A DNA stretch of 54,017 nt from Bacteroidaceae bacterium (lineage in GTDB: Bacteria > Bacteroidota > Bacteroidia > Bacteroidales > Bacteroidaceae), in contig JAFUVZ010000064.1 of assembly GCA_017471185.1 (NCBI GenBank), forward strand, positions 1 to 54,017, read 5' to 3'. The position numbers were made by a program, and so were the translations under genes. Below are positions 33,146 to 42,263 of the stretch, one piece after another. The notes under the pieces are model-generated. The model searched no databases. It was not told the DNA's origin and saw only the letters and a program-made list of their open reading frames with translations. Position 1 is the stretch's first letter, and each line of letters starts with the position of its first letter.

Positions 33146-33751
33146 TTAGATTGAACAAAAGAAAGTAACGATAAATGGTACGCTGAAATCCACTACGAAT
33201 CCGTGAAAGAGCGAGAGGATGACGAATTGTTGTCCGCTGGTTTGGGTGATAATAGGCAGGGTAGTGTCCATGGTGGTAGCTCCACCTGCAGAGATGGGAG
33301 CCAGACTACCAAACCATCTGACCATCAAAGGAGCTCCTATCAGCGTGATGATTTCCCTACTGATGTTGGCCAATAGAGCGATAGTTCCCAGTTCTGCACC
33401 TTTATACTGGGTAATGAGAATACTGGAAAGCGAGTAGTATGCCTGTCCTGAACCAACTGCTAGACAATCTGCAGCTGAACGCTGAGGGAGTAACAGGCTA
33501 ACGGCCAGGCTTCCGACAAATGTACCAAGAATGGTCATGACCGGGAGCCAGGCTAATTTTGGATTCAACGCTTTGAAACGTTGCCAAGCAGTAGGGTCAT
33601 TGCCTACGCTGAAGCCCACACAAATCAATAAGGCACAGAGGGCGCAAAAGCTGATGTCATGATTTTGGGCAACATCTGCAGGAATCACTCCGAAATAGCC
33701 GCAAACCAGTCCGGAGATGAAGAAGCCGATAATGATAAAGCTTCCTTTCAT
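33146..33751 (-). CDS. LysO-type exporter, C-terminal half (DUF340)
   Basis: 201 residues from ATG 33751. About six helices. The conserved LysO segments are SVGNDP, SGQAYYSLSS (a Gly-x-Tyr-Tyr-Ser motif), NISREI and GGATTMDTTLP. LysO exports lysine in E. coli, where both halves are one protein of about 300 residues. Here the N-terminal half is a separate gene, and the two are joined by an ATGA stop/start overlap (33748-33751). So they are co-translated and probably act as one transporter. A longer start at 33775 is less likely because it has no adjacent purine-rich site. Confidence 0.85.
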   Translation of the reverse strand: MKGSFIIIGFFISGLVCGYFGVIPADVAQNHDISFCALCALLICVGFSVGNDPTAWQRFKALNPKLAWLPVMTILGTFVGSLAVSLLLPQRSAADCLAVGSGQAYYSLSSILITQYKGAELGTIALLANISREIITLIGAPLMVRWFGSLAPISAGGATTMDTTLPIITQTSGQQFVILSLFHGFVVDFSVPFIVTFFCSI

Positions 33752-34005
33752 CTTACCTTCTTCCATAAAAACCAAGCAGCTACCAAACTGCCTAAGGTTG
33801 CTGCAATAGCGATAGTCAAAGCTTCCAAACCTAAGGAACCGATATGGCTGACAAGCTCCTTATCGCTACCGATGTTCAGTCCTAATAGAAAGAGCAAAGC
33901 CCATATCAAAACCATGATAATCTGTTGGATATGAGCAACCTGTTTCTTGCGGAAAAGATAACCGCACAAGATTCCTCCGAACATCATCAGTACTACCGTC
34001 AGCAT
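33748..34005 (-). CDS. LysO-type exporter, N-terminal half
   Basis: 85 residues, two or three helices (MLTVVLMMFGGILCGYLF, then LIWALLFLLGLNIGSD, then LEALTIAIAATLGSLVAAWF). This is the N-terminal module of LysO. The NIGSD pattern resembles that in the full-length family. Its stop overlaps the start of the C-terminal module (ATGA). The D-2-hydroxyacid dehydrogenase gene ends 37 bases upstream on the same strand. Confidence 0.8.
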   Translation of the reverse strand: MLTVVLMMFGGILCGYLFRKKQVAHIQQIIMVLIWALLFLLGLNIGSDKELVSHIGSLGLEALTIAIAATLGSLVAAWFLWKKVR

Positions 34006-34042
34006 AATCCTTTCTTAGGTGATGGGGGCTCGTTGCTTGTAA

Positions 34043-34999
34043 CTAATTTACAACATTGACAGGTTTCCCATCCATAAATGCCTTTACATTTTCCACCAGA
34101 ATATCCATTAGACGCACGCGGGCCTCATAACTTGCCCAACCGATGTGAGGCGTGATGTAACAGTTCTTCGCCTTTAGCAATGGATTGTCAGCTGTAGGTG
34201 GTTCTGTTTCAAGAACATCTATGCCGGCTGCCATGATTCTCCCACTGTTTAAAGCATCGGCTAAATCTTGCGCATTCACCACAGGTCCTCTGCTGGTGTT
34301 GATAATGACGGCATTAGGCTTCATCATTTTCAATTTATCAGCATTTACGAGATTCTTTGTAGAAGGAGTCAAAGGACAATGCAGGCTTAAGATGTCACAT
34401 TCTCTGAAGAGGTCGTCCAGTTCCATTTTCTTAATCTCGTGAGGTAACTGGAACTCCGATTTGGAGGTAAAGGCGTAAACCTGCATGCCGAAGCCAATGG
34501 CGATGCGGGCAGTAGCAGAACCAGTGTTGCCTAAACCAACGATACCAATCTTCTTGCCATACAACTCATGCAGAGGTGTATTGAGGTATGAGAAATCCAG
34601 GCTCTTTACCCAAGCGTCTTGTTCATGAATCTCTGTGGCGTAATGATCCACCCTATTGTAAATGTTCAGAATATGGGCGAAAACCATCTGAGCTACAGAA
34701 TTAGTACTGTAAGCCGGTATATTGGTCACTATAACGCCATGAGATTTAGCTGCTTCACAATCGATAATGTTATATCCGGTGGCCATCACACCGATAAACT
34801 TCAAGTCGGGTAACAGATCAAAATGTTCAGCCTTAAAGCATACCTTGTTGGTGAGTACGATGTCGGCACCTTTGGCGCGATTTATCATTTCTTCTGGAGC
34901 CGTGCGGTCATATATCGTGCAGTCTCCCAATGCTTTCAGTGCATCCCAAGATAAATCTCCAGGATTGCCTGCATAGCCGTCTAACACTACTATCTTCAT
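34043..34999 (-). CDS. D-2-hydroxyacid dehydrogenase (NAD-dependent)
   Basis: 318 residues. The two-domain fold has the NAD-binding motif GLGNTGSATARIAIGFG at about residues 153-169. The catalytic residues are Arg in NTSRGPVV, Glu in LETEPP, and His in ITPHIGWA. Members reduce 2-keto acids or hydroxypyruvate/glyoxylate (HprA/GyaR-like) to D-hydroxyacids. The substrate is not determined. It is placed between rarA (35 bases upstream) and the LysO pair, in a possible operon. Confidence 0.9.
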   Translation of the reverse strand: MKIVVLDGYAGNPGDLSWDALKALGDCTIYDRTAPEEMINRAKGADIVLTNKVCFKAEHFDLLPDLKFIGVMATGYNIIDCEAAKSHGVIVTNIPAYSTNSVAQMVFAHILNIYNRVDHYATEIHEQDAWVKSLDFSYLNTPLHELYGKKIGIVGLGNTGSATARIAIGFGMQVYAFTSKSEFQLPHEIKKMELDDLFRECDILSLHCPLTPSTKNLVNADKLKMMKPNAVIINTSRGPVVNAQDLADALNSGRIMAAGIDVLETEPPTADNPLLKAKNCYITPHIGWASYEARVRLMDILVENVKAFMDGKPVNVVN

Positions 35000-35034
35000 T
35001 GTATTATACCTATATTTCTTTATTTCCTAAATTA

Positions 35035-36306
35035 TCAATAATTCTTACCTATCCCCCAAAGGGCTTTCATCCTCTCCTTGTGCCTGTCTTCTGCAGGATT
35101 GGGTTGAGGCTCCCAGAATTGTTTGTCTTTCAAGGCATCCGGCAAATATTGTTGGTTGACAAAATGACCAGGATAGTCATGGGCATACTTATAGTCGATG
35201 CCATAACCCAGTTCCTTCATCAGTTGGGTAGGGGAGTTCCGCAAATGTAAAGGAACTGGTTGGTTGCCCGATTTCTTCACTTCTTCTAAAGCGTTGGCAA
35301 TCGCCATATAAGCAGAGTTGCTCTTAGGACTTGTAGCCAGATAAATGGCAGTTTCTGCTAAAGGTATGCGTCCTTCTGGCCATCCTATCTTCATAATGGT
35401 ATCAAAACAGGCATTCGCCAGTAACAAGGCATTAGGATTGGCAAGACCTATGTCTTCTGCTGCAAGAATCACTAAACGCCGGGCTATAAAGGCTGGATCT
35501 TCACCTCCTTCTACCATGCGTGCCAGCCAATAAACAGCAGCATCGGGATCGCTACCTCTGATACTCTTGATAAAAGCAGAAATAATGTCATAGTGCATCT
35601 CTCCGTCCTTATCATACGCCAATGGATTCTGCTGGATGCGTTTGGCAACCAATTCATTGGTGATAATGATAGGGTCTTTCTGCTCTGCTTGTACTACCAA
35701 TTCCAAAATATTGAGTAACTTGCGTGCATCGCCTCCACTAAAACGAAGGAGGTCAGAGGTCTCCCGTAGCTCTATCTTGCGTTTCTTCAACTCTATATCG
35801 CAGGTGATAGCTCGATTGAGCAAATCCATCAAGTCTTCTTTCTCTAATGACTTCAGGGTATATACCTGACAACGGGAAAGCAACGGACGTATCACTTCAA
35901 AAGACGGGTTCTCTGTCGTGGCACCTATCAGGGTGACCACTCCTTGTTCGACGGCACCTAATAGTGAGTCTTGCTGTGACTTGCTGAAACGATGTATTTC
36001 GTCAATAAAAAGGATGGGGCTTGCCTGAGAGAAGAAGCGGGCATTTTTAGCTCTATCTATTACATCACGTACATCCTTTACACCACTTGTAACAGCGCTT
36101 AATGTATAGAAAGGTGTCTCTAATTTATGGGCGATGATTTGTGCAAGGGTAGTTTTTCCAACACCCGGAGGACCCCACATGATGAAAGAAGATATTTCTC
36201 CCTTGTCAATCATCTGACGCAAAACAGCCCCTTCACCGACCAGATGTTTCTGACCAATGTACTCGTCAAGAGTCTGAGGACGAAGTCTTTCTGCTAAAGG
36301 CTGCAT
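35035..36306 (-). CDS. rarA: Replication-associated recombination protein A, AAA+ ATPase
   Basis: 423 residues. It starts with [20 protein letters not shown], as in RarA/MgsA. Walker A is GPPGVGKTT, Walker B is ILFIDEIH, and sensor 1 is [11 protein letters not shown]. The C-terminal domain holds the RarA tetramerisation region (KSNSAYMAI, then VPLHLRN). RarA (WRNIP1/Mgs1 homologue) acts at stalled replication forks and with SSB. It starts 19 bases after the DUF5686 gene ends, on the same strand. Confidence 0.92.
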   Translation of the reverse strand: MQPLAERLRPQTLDEYIGQKHLVGEGAVLRQMIDKGEISSFIMWGPPGVGKTTLAQIIAHKLETPFYTLSAVTSGVKDVRDVIDRAKNARFFSQASPILFIDEIHRFSKSQQDSLLGAVEQGVVTLIGATTENPSFEVIRPLLSRCQVYTLKSLEKEDLMDLLNRAITCDIELKKRKIELRETSDLLRFSGGDARKLLNILELVVQAEQKDPIIITNELVAKRIQQNPLAYDKDGEMHYDIISAFIKSIRGSDPDAAVYWLARMVEGGEDPAFIARRLVILAAEDIGLANPNALLLANACFDTIMKIGWPEGRIPLAETAIYLATSPKSNSAYMAIANALEEVKKSGNQPVPLHLRNSPTQLMKELGYGIDYKYAHDYPGHFVNQQYLPDALKDKQFWEPQPNPAEDRHKERMKALWGIGKNY

Positions 36307-36325
36307 TTTGGTTAATGAATAATGT

Positions 36326-38923
36326 TCAGAATGTCATCAGTACCATGAATCGAAAACCTCCTTTATGAGTGCCTGGGGCATCCAGATAGGTAAGTCGTCT
36401 TACATATTCCACATGGAACAGCTTGAAGATGTTATAGATTCCGAAGCTGACCTCAACATAAGGTTTTTTAGGATCCATCAGGAAACTGGCAGGCTGTCCA
36501 TTTCGCATCGGGAACAGGAACAGATCTTCATTTCCTGCCTTATAGGGGTTGTTCTGGTCGGTCAGCGTACCCCACATGGCTCTCACACAGAACATTTCGC
36601 GCCATTTCAGACGCTTGAGCAGAGGGATGCGGTTGAACAGCTTGCCGTTCATATTGTATTTCACAAACAATGCAGCATAACGGTCGTTCAGGAACTCCAT
36701 GTTCTTGATTAAGGCGAATGACTCCTGGTCGTACATCATGATGTAGGAAAGGTTCGTGATGGGAATGTTCAGCATGGGGAAGGGCACCTTATTCCACTGG
36801 GCTCCGGCACGTCCGATAATATTCAGATAGCCCCATGAACCCATCCAGAAACGCTTGCGCAAGCTAAACTCCGTAATGTTGAAGTTATAGTCGCCTCCTA
36901 AACCCTTGAAGCCAAAAGTATGGGTCAGCGTATAGATTGGCGCATCGAGTGAGATGGGTCTTCTGCGCTGCTTCGTGTTGATGAAAGATTCACCTGGAGC
37001 ATAGCGAAGGGTCACAGCCAGTTCATTGGTGGTTATGTCCTTGACGAACGTGTTCTGTTCGCTCCATTCTCCGGGTACGGGACCGTCATTCTTATAATAA
37101 GCCAGTGTACCTACAGGTTCGTCGTTACGGTGTCGGGCCTGGGCTTTGACTGAAAAGCCTGAAAGAGTCTCTAACTCATAAGTAAGTTCCGCATTACGTG
37201 AATACATCATCTGGTCGGAGGTAGTCCAACGCATACCTACAAACATATTGTCCTTATCCGTGTCCAGATACTTGTCGCTTGGTGACATCACGTCGTATTG
37301 GTACTTAAACTGAATATAGTGCTTAGGAAATTCCCAAAGCATGAATTCACGAGGCTTGAAAGAATAGGCCAGTTCCCCATTGTACATCCATTTGTGGTCT
37401 TTAAAACCATACGCTCCGTAACCCTTGAGAAACCAATGCTTACTCAGGTTTGCTGTTGTTTCTGCACTCAGACGAAGTCGCAATCCATTTACAAAGTTGC
37501 TGGTCACGATGGTGTTGATAGGACCCAAATCAACTTTGCTCGGATGTTTCCTGTCACCTAACTCCACGTAGTTCTCTATCAATGCCTTGGCGGCAAATAT
37601 GGCATACTTGAATCCTGGTATCTGTTCCAAACGGTTCATGAACAAGTCCATAGAACTTTCCTGTCTAGTCAATGGCTCGTGCCTGACTTCAGCCCAATAC
37701 TCGTCACTTTTATTCATCATGTCAATCTCTTTGATGACATCGCCTTTGAGTCGGAACAATCTGGCTTCGATAGGGTCAAACTTATAGTCAGAATAGCGGG
37801 TTGTTCGCTCCACTTCAAGACCTTGTATGGCAGAAGCCAGTTTGAGCTGAACAGTCATATCGTCAGTCATCAGTACCCAACTGCTGTCAGGCATCTGCTG
37901 GTATTCCTGCTGGATGATCATATCTTCCACAAAATTCACCGCAGTCTTTTTGGGCAGGTTCATGATGCAGCGTTTCACGGCATAAGAAGAATCCCGGGCT
38001 ACATAAAGGTGTCCGGTAAAGCCTGGATCCATAGGATTGGCAGGTACGAAAGAAAGGTGTATGCACTCTGTCTTGTCTATCATCAAAGTGTCTTCCAGGT
38101 AATACTGGTAGAAGGTGATGGCACCTTGACCGATAGGACTTACAAAACGTCTTTGAAGCAAGTTGATATCGTTATCATAAATATTCACATCCCTGAATAC
38201 GTCATTCAGGATTGTTCCCACCATATCGCCCGTACTGAAAAACTCCTCGATGCCAGAAGAGTTATAACCGTCAATGATTTCCTTCTTGCTTTCCGGGTCC
38301 TTGCGGTAGATGGTGCGGGAAGCGGTCTCCTTGATGGAAATAGGCAGAATCATCTTGCCTGTCTTAGCAGAAGGCTCCACTTGATCCTTGAAGAATGAGA
38401 ATTTCTTATAGATACCTTTTTCCATCTTCTCAGGTGTGATGTCGTTGATAGACATACGCATCTTCTGATATTTACGGTATTCGTAGAAATCGTTAGCCTC
38501 AAGCTTCAAGCCCTTTTTCTTCTCAATAACCTTGCGCATGAAGATCACGGCGGGATTGTCCCTGCGACGATAACGCTCACGCCCGGGCTTTACTACAACC
38601 TCAGCAATCTGTATGTCTGCGGGCTTCAACTTCAGGGTAATCTCTCTGGTCGCAGACGTAATCTTCACTCGTTTGGTTTCATAACCAATCGCAGAAAATG
38701 TCAGTTCAGTCCATCCTCTTCGAGCATGGTTGTCAACCTCATATTCGCCATCGCCATTGGTAACGCTACCAGAGCCCTTGCCTTCATATTGTACGGTAAC
38801 GTATAACAAAGGCTCATTGGTTAAAGAGTCAGTGACAACACCCTTGATTTTCTGAGCAGATGCATGGGATGCAAATGCCAGAGAAGTTGCCAAGATAAAG
38901 AAGAATATGTAGAGTCGCTTCAT
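36326..38923 (-). CDS. DUF5686 / carboxypeptidase-regulatory-like outer-membrane protein
   Basis: 865 residues. A signal peptide (MKRLYIFFFILATSLAFASH, cut near ASAQ) precedes a carboxypeptidase-D regulatory-like domain (KIKGVVTDSLTNEPLLYVTV, residues 25-105), then a long DUF5686 region ending in a probable outer-membrane barrel whose last residues are GFRFMVLMTF. Bacteroidetes carry several such proteins. They resemble TonB-receptor barrels without a plug and their role is not established. The rarA gene follows by 19 bp. Confidence 0.85.
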   Translation of the reverse strand: MKRLYIFFFILATSLAFASHASAQKIKGVVTDSLTNEPLLYVTVQYEGKGSGSVTNGDGEYEVDNHARRGWTELTFSAIGYETKRVKITSATREITLKLKPADIQIAEVVVKPGRERYRRRDNPAVIFMRKVIEKKKGLKLEANDFYEYRKYQKMRMSINDITPEKMEKGIYKKFSFFKDQVEPSAKTGKMILPISIKETASRTIYRKDPESKKEIIDGYNSSGIEEFFSTGDMVGTILNDVFRDVNIYDNDINLLQRRFVSPIGQGAITFYQYYLEDTLMIDKTECIHLSFVPANPMDPGFTGHLYVARDSSYAVKRCIMNLPKKTAVNFVEDMIIQQEYQQMPDSSWVLMTDDMTVQLKLASAIQGLEVERTTRYSDYKFDPIEARLFRLKGDVIKEIDMMNKSDEYWAEVRHEPLTRQESSMDLFMNRLEQIPGFKYAIFAAKALIENYVELGDRKHPSKVDLGPINTIVTSNFVNGLRLRLSAETTANLSKHWFLKGYGAYGFKDHKWMYNGELAYSFKPREFMLWEFPKHYIQFKYQYDVMSPSDKYLDTDKDNMFVGMRWTTSDQMMYSRNAELTYELETLSGFSVKAQARHRNDEPVGTLAYYKNDGPVPGEWSEQNTFVKDITTNELAVTLRYAPGESFINTKQRRRPISLDAPIYTLTHTFGFKGLGGDYNFNITEFSLRKRFWMGSWGYLNIIGRAGAQWNKVPFPMLNIPITNLSYIMMYDQESFALIKNMEFLNDRYAALFVKYNMNGKLFNRIPLLKRLKWREMFCVRAMWGTLTDQNNPYKAGNEDLFLFPMRNGQPASFLMDPKKPYVEVSFGIYNIFKLFHVEYVRRLTYLDAPGTHKGGFRFMVLMTF

Positions 38924-38946
38924 GCCATTTCTTTTTAATTAATGTG

Positions 38947-38954
38947 CAAATGTA
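38947..38954 (-). promoter_or_regulatory. -7 element for the DUF5686-rarA run
   Basis: TACATTTG on the minus strand fits TAnnTTTG, 23 bases before the ATG at 38923. It probably drives the DUF5686, rarA and downstream genes. Confidence 0.5.
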
Positions 38955-38993
38955 GGTCATTTAACCTAAACTGCATAAAAAAGGTGTAGCAAC

Positions 38994-40091
38994 TTATAAA
39001 CTATTAACACTTTCTAACAACACTTGTACGATACGTTCTGCTGTTCTGCCGTCCCAACGGTCGGGTAGGGTAGCGTGTTTCCATTCCCCTTTCATCAGTT
39101 TGTCTAAAGCGGCGGCAAGGGCAAATGTGTTCTCGCCAACCAATTCGTTCGTGCCTATACGCCAGGTCTCAGGATGTTCGGCGTAAGTGTTGAGTGTGAT
39201 GCAGGGCACGTCCAGGAATGTAGCTTCCTCTGCGATATTGCCGGAGTCTGTCACGATACCCTTAGCCTGGTTGATGAGGAAGCCGAAATGGAGATAGCTC
39301 TGTGAAGGCATGATGTGCAGGTTAGGTGCATCTAACTCCAGCTGCTTGACAGCTTCCTCTACATACCCATGCAAAGGAGCTACAATGGGCAGCCCTTCGG
39401 CTTTCTTAACCACCGTTTCCAGTAATGATTTCAAAACCGGTTTGTTTCGAAGCAAGTCGCGCCGGTTGAGGGTGAGCAAAAGATAGTTACCCTTGCGTAA
39501 TCCCATGCTGTTAAACCACATCGGCTGCAAAAGCCGATGTCGGTTGTAACGAATAGTATCAATTAGAATGTTGCCTACATAATGGATATATTCGGGAATC
39601 ATGCCTTCTTGGTTCAGGTTTCGGTTAGCCACCATACCGGCGGTAAACAGGAAATCTGAGATGGCGTCAACGATGGTCCGGTTAACTTCACGAGGCATGT
39701 TCATGTCGAAAGAACGTGTGCCTGCTATCACATGCGCCACCTTCAGACCACGCTTTTTCGCCACGATTGAACAGCTCATGGTGGAAGCAAGGTCGTCAAC
39801 CACGAGTACCACGTGTGCAGGATGTGCATCAAGTTCTTTCTCGAATGCCAGCATAATAGCCGCAGAGACCTCAGACTGCCCGCCTTCAGGAACATTCAGG
39901 TAACCGTCTGGCTGCCGAATATCCAAATCGGAGAAGAGTGATGCGTCAAGGCTCGGGTCTCCCTGAGGGCCTGTGTATATCAAGCGGTATGAAATGTCCT
40001 TACCGCTGTCATGAGCAGCATTAATCGCACGGCAGATGGGAGCGATTTTCATAAAGTTGGGGCGTGCGCCCGATACAATGGTTACCTTCAT
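38994..40091 (-). CDS. wecB: Non-hydrolysing UDP-N-acetylglucosamine 2-epimerase
   Basis: 365 residues from ATG 40091, matching MKVTIVSGARPNFMKIAP, the family opening; a Met 9 codons upstream is not needed. It includes GDPSLDASLFSDLDI, a HVIAGTRSFDMNMPREVNRTI stretch with the catalytic region, and VTDSGNIAEEATFLDVPC near the C-terminus. It interconverts UDP-GlcNAc and UDP-ManNAc for surface polysaccharide synthesis. The HV-x-AG-x-R segment differs slightly from the usual HVEAGLRS (Ile and Thr for Glu and Leu), so substrate specificity is uncertain. It has its own promoter and is a stand-alone gene. Confidence 0.85.
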   Translation of the reverse strand: MKVTIVSGARPNFMKIAPICRAINAAHDSGKDISYRLIYTGPQGDPSLDASLFSDLDIRQPDGYLNVPEGGQSEVSAAIMLAFEKELDAHPAHVVLVVDDLASTMSCSIVAKKRGLKVAHVIAGTRSFDMNMPREVNRTIVDAISDFLFTAGMVANRNLNQEGMIPEYIHYVGNILIDTIRYNRHRLLQPMWFNSMGLRKGNYLLLTLNRRDLLRNKPVLKSLLETVVKKAEGLPIVAPLHGYVEEAVKQLELDAPNLHIMPSQSYLHFGFLINQAKGIVTDSGNIAEEATFLDVPCITLNTYAEHPETWRIGTNELVGENTFALAAALDKLMKGEWKHATLPDRWDGRTAERIVQVLLESVNSL

Positions 40092-40115
40092 CGTCTGTAC
40101 TTTTATTTTTTTCTG

Positions 40116-40123
40116 CAAACATA
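40116..40123 (-). promoter_or_regulatory. -7 element for the epimerase gene
   Basis: TATGTTTG on the minus strand fits TAnnTTTG, 24 bases before ATG 40091. Confidence 0.5.
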
Positions 40124-40217
40124 CAAATAATTATTCAGATTATCACTTACTGCATGGAACAAACAATTATTTTTGTAAAAAAACAGAACATTGATTCCGT
40201 AAACCAAAATAAAGTTG

Positions 40218-40225
40218 TATCTTTG
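40218..40225 (+). promoter_or_regulatory. -7 element for the oxaloacetate decarboxylase gene
   Basis: TATCTTTG fits TAnnTTTG, 47 bases before ATG 40273, which is preceded by a purine-rich AGAGAGAAAGAGA tract. Confidence 0.55.
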
Positions 40226-40272
40226 CGGTAAATTAGATAAAAAGGTAAAATTTTAATAGAGAGAAAGAGAAT

Positions 40273-42039
40273 ATGAAGAAAGAAATCCAATTCAGTCTCC
40301 TTTATCGAGACATGTTTCAGAGTTCAGGCAAGTTCCAGCCCAGAAAAGACCAGCTGGAGCGAATTGCCCCTGTCATCATTGACATGGGTTGCTTTGACCG
40401 CGTGGAAACCAACGGTGGTGCTTTCGAGCAGGTGAACTTAATGTATGGCGAGAATCCAAACTTGGCTGTTCGCGCATTTACCAAACCTTTTAATGAGGCT
40501 GGTATTAAGACACACATGCTGGATCGCGGTTTGAACGCTCTGCGTATGTATCCATGTCCTGTGGATGTACGCAAATTAATGTATAAAGTAAAACACGCTC
40601 AGGGTGTTGACATCACACGTATCTTCGATGGTCTGAACGATGCCAACAATATCATTCCTTCTATCAAGTATGCTTTGGAAGGCGGAATGACCCCACAGGC
40701 AACTCTCTGTATTACTTATTCTCCTATTCACACTGTTGAGTATTATACTAAACTGGCTGATACGTTGATTGAAGCCGGCGCACAGGAAATCTGTCTGAAA
40801 GATATGGCAGGTATCGGCCGTCCTTGGTCATTAGGTCAGTTGACAAAGAATATTAAGGACCGTCATCCTGAAATTATCGTTCAGTACCACGGTCATAGTG
40901 GCCCAGGTCTCTCTGTGGCTTCTATGCTGGAAGTTGCTGAGGCTGGTGTTGACGTGATTGATGTCGCTATGGAACCGTTGTCATGGGGTAAGGTACACCC
41001 GGATGTAATTACTATCCAGGCTATGCTGAAGGATGCAGGTTTCAAGGTAAAAGACATCAATATGAAGGCTTACATGGAGGCTCGTGCCTTGACACAGGAA
41101 TTTATTGATGACTTCTTGGGTTACTTCATGGATCCTACTAACAAGCACATGACTTCATTGCTGCTGAAGTGTGGTTTGCCAGGCGGTATGATGGGCTCTA
41201 TGATGGCGGATATGAAGACCATGATGCCAGTTATCAATATGTCACTGAAAGCTCAGGGCAAGCCGGAAATGACTATCGATGAAGTCGTGGTAAAACTGTT
41301 CGACGAGGTAGAATATGTTTGGCCTAAGGTAGGTTATCCTCCATTGGTAACTCCATTCAGCCAGTATGTGAAGAACATTGCGTTGATGAACATTATGGCA
41401 GAGGCTCAGGGTAAGCCTCGTTACAGCTTGCTGACTGATAAGAGCATCTGGGGTATGATTCTCGGTAAGAGTGGTAAGCTGCCAGGTGAGGTGGCTCCTG
41501 AAATCAAGGAACTGGCTAAGGAACAGGGCTTAGAGTTCTTCACCGGTGACGTTCAGGCACTCTATCCGGACAATATGGATGACTTCCGCAAGGAAATGAA
41601 AGAGAACGGCTGGGAGACTGGCCCGGATGATGAAGAACTGTTCGAGCTGGCTATGCACCCAGAACAGTATCGTCCGTTCAAGAGTGGCGTAGCTAAGCAA
41701 CGCTTCGAGGCTGACCTGCAGAAGGCAAAGGATGCTGCAATGGCTAAGCAGGGCTTCAATCCAGAGGATATCCTAAAGATGAAGCGGGCAAAGGCTGAGC
41801 CTATCACAGCTTCTGTCAATGGTCAGATTTTCTGGGAGATTGACGTTGTGAATGCCTCTTTGGCTCCGGCTGTCGGCGCTAAATATAAGGAAGGTGACCA
41901 CTTCTGCTATATCCATACGTTATGGGGTGAGCATGAGGAGGTGAAAGCTAACTTCACCGGTAAGATTATTGAGGTGTGCGCTCAGCAGGGTGCTACTGTG
42001 AATAAGGGTGATGTGTTGGCTTATATCGAGAGAAGCTAA
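40273..42039 (+). CDS. Oxaloacetate decarboxylase alpha / carboxyltransferase-type protein
   Basis: 588 residues. The carboxyltransferase TIM barrel includes SLLYRDMFQSS, GLNDANN, KDMAGIGRPWSL and the metal-binding HGHSGPG, with the conserved PLSWGKVHPD. The C-terminus (about 535-588) folds like a biotinyl/lipoyl carrier. But where the biotin motif AMKM is expected, between CYIH and EEVKANFTGKI, the sequence reads TLWGEH and no Lys is present. So this subunit probably cannot be biotinylated there and would need a separate carrier. Oxaloacetate decarboxylase couples decarboxylation to Na+ export. The adjacent nqr operon fits Na+ bioenergetics. No beta or gamma subunit genes are seen here. Confidence 0.85.
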   Translation: MKKEIQFSLLYRDMFQSSGKFQPRKDQLERIAPVIIDMGCFDRVETNGGAFEQVNLMYGENPNLAVRAFTKPFNEAGIKTHMLDRGLNALRMYPCPVDVRKLMYKVKHAQGVDITRIFDGLNDANNIIPSIKYALEGGMTPQATLCITYSPIHTVEYYTKLADTLIEAGAQEICLKDMAGIGRPWSLGQLTKNIKDRHPEIIVQYHGHSGPGLSVASMLEVAEAGVDVIDVAMEPLSWGKVHPDVITIQAMLKDAGFKVKDINMKAYMEARALTQEFIDDFLGYFMDPTNKHMTSLLLKCGLPGGMMGSMMADMKTMMPVINMSLKAQGKPEMTIDEVVVKLFDEVEYVWPKVGYPPLVTPFSQYVKNIALMNIMAEAQGKPRYSLLTDKSIWGMILGKSGKLPGEVAPEIKELAKEQGLEFFTGDVQALYPDNMDDFRKEMKENGWETGPDDEELFELAMHPEQYRPFKSGVAKQRFEADLQKAKDAAMAKQGFNPEDILKMKRAKAEPITASVNGQIFWEIDVVNASLAPAVGAKYKEGDHFCYIHTLWGEHEEVKANFTGKIIEVCAQQGATVNKGDVLAYIERS

Positions 42040-42068
42040 AATAATAGTATTTTTTCATAATTGTGAGG

Positions 42069-42100
42069 AGTCTCGCTGTGACAGCGGGGCTTCTTTTTTT
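42069..42100 (+). terminator. Rho-independent terminator after the decarboxylase gene
   Basis: AGTCTCGCTG and CAGCGGGGCT form a 10-bp stem (two G-T pairs) with a TGA loop, followed by TTCTTTTTTT. It separates this gene from nqrA. Confidence 0.8.
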
Positions 42101-42218
42101 CATTACTTAATCTTGACGATTGGCATGAATGGAAATCATTTTTCGGCCTAAAGTAGAAATAAACGTAGTTGTTGCGAAAATAAAACGCAATAACTTCGTT
42201 TATTTGTTAAATAATGAC

Positions 42219-42226
42219 TAATTTTG
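42219..42226 (+). promoter_or_regulatory. -7 element for the nqr operon
   Basis: TAATTTTG fits TAnnTTTG, 37 bases before the nqrA ATG. A weak TTCG lies at the -33 distance. Confidence 0.55.
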
Positions 42227-42263
42227 CAAGGATTATTATGAAACTAATTATTAATATAATCGC

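Noticed and set aside
37679-38398. 239-codon plus-strand frame opposite the DUF5686 gene
   Set aside because: It is antisense to a well supported coding sequence and has no recognisable family, signal or promoter.
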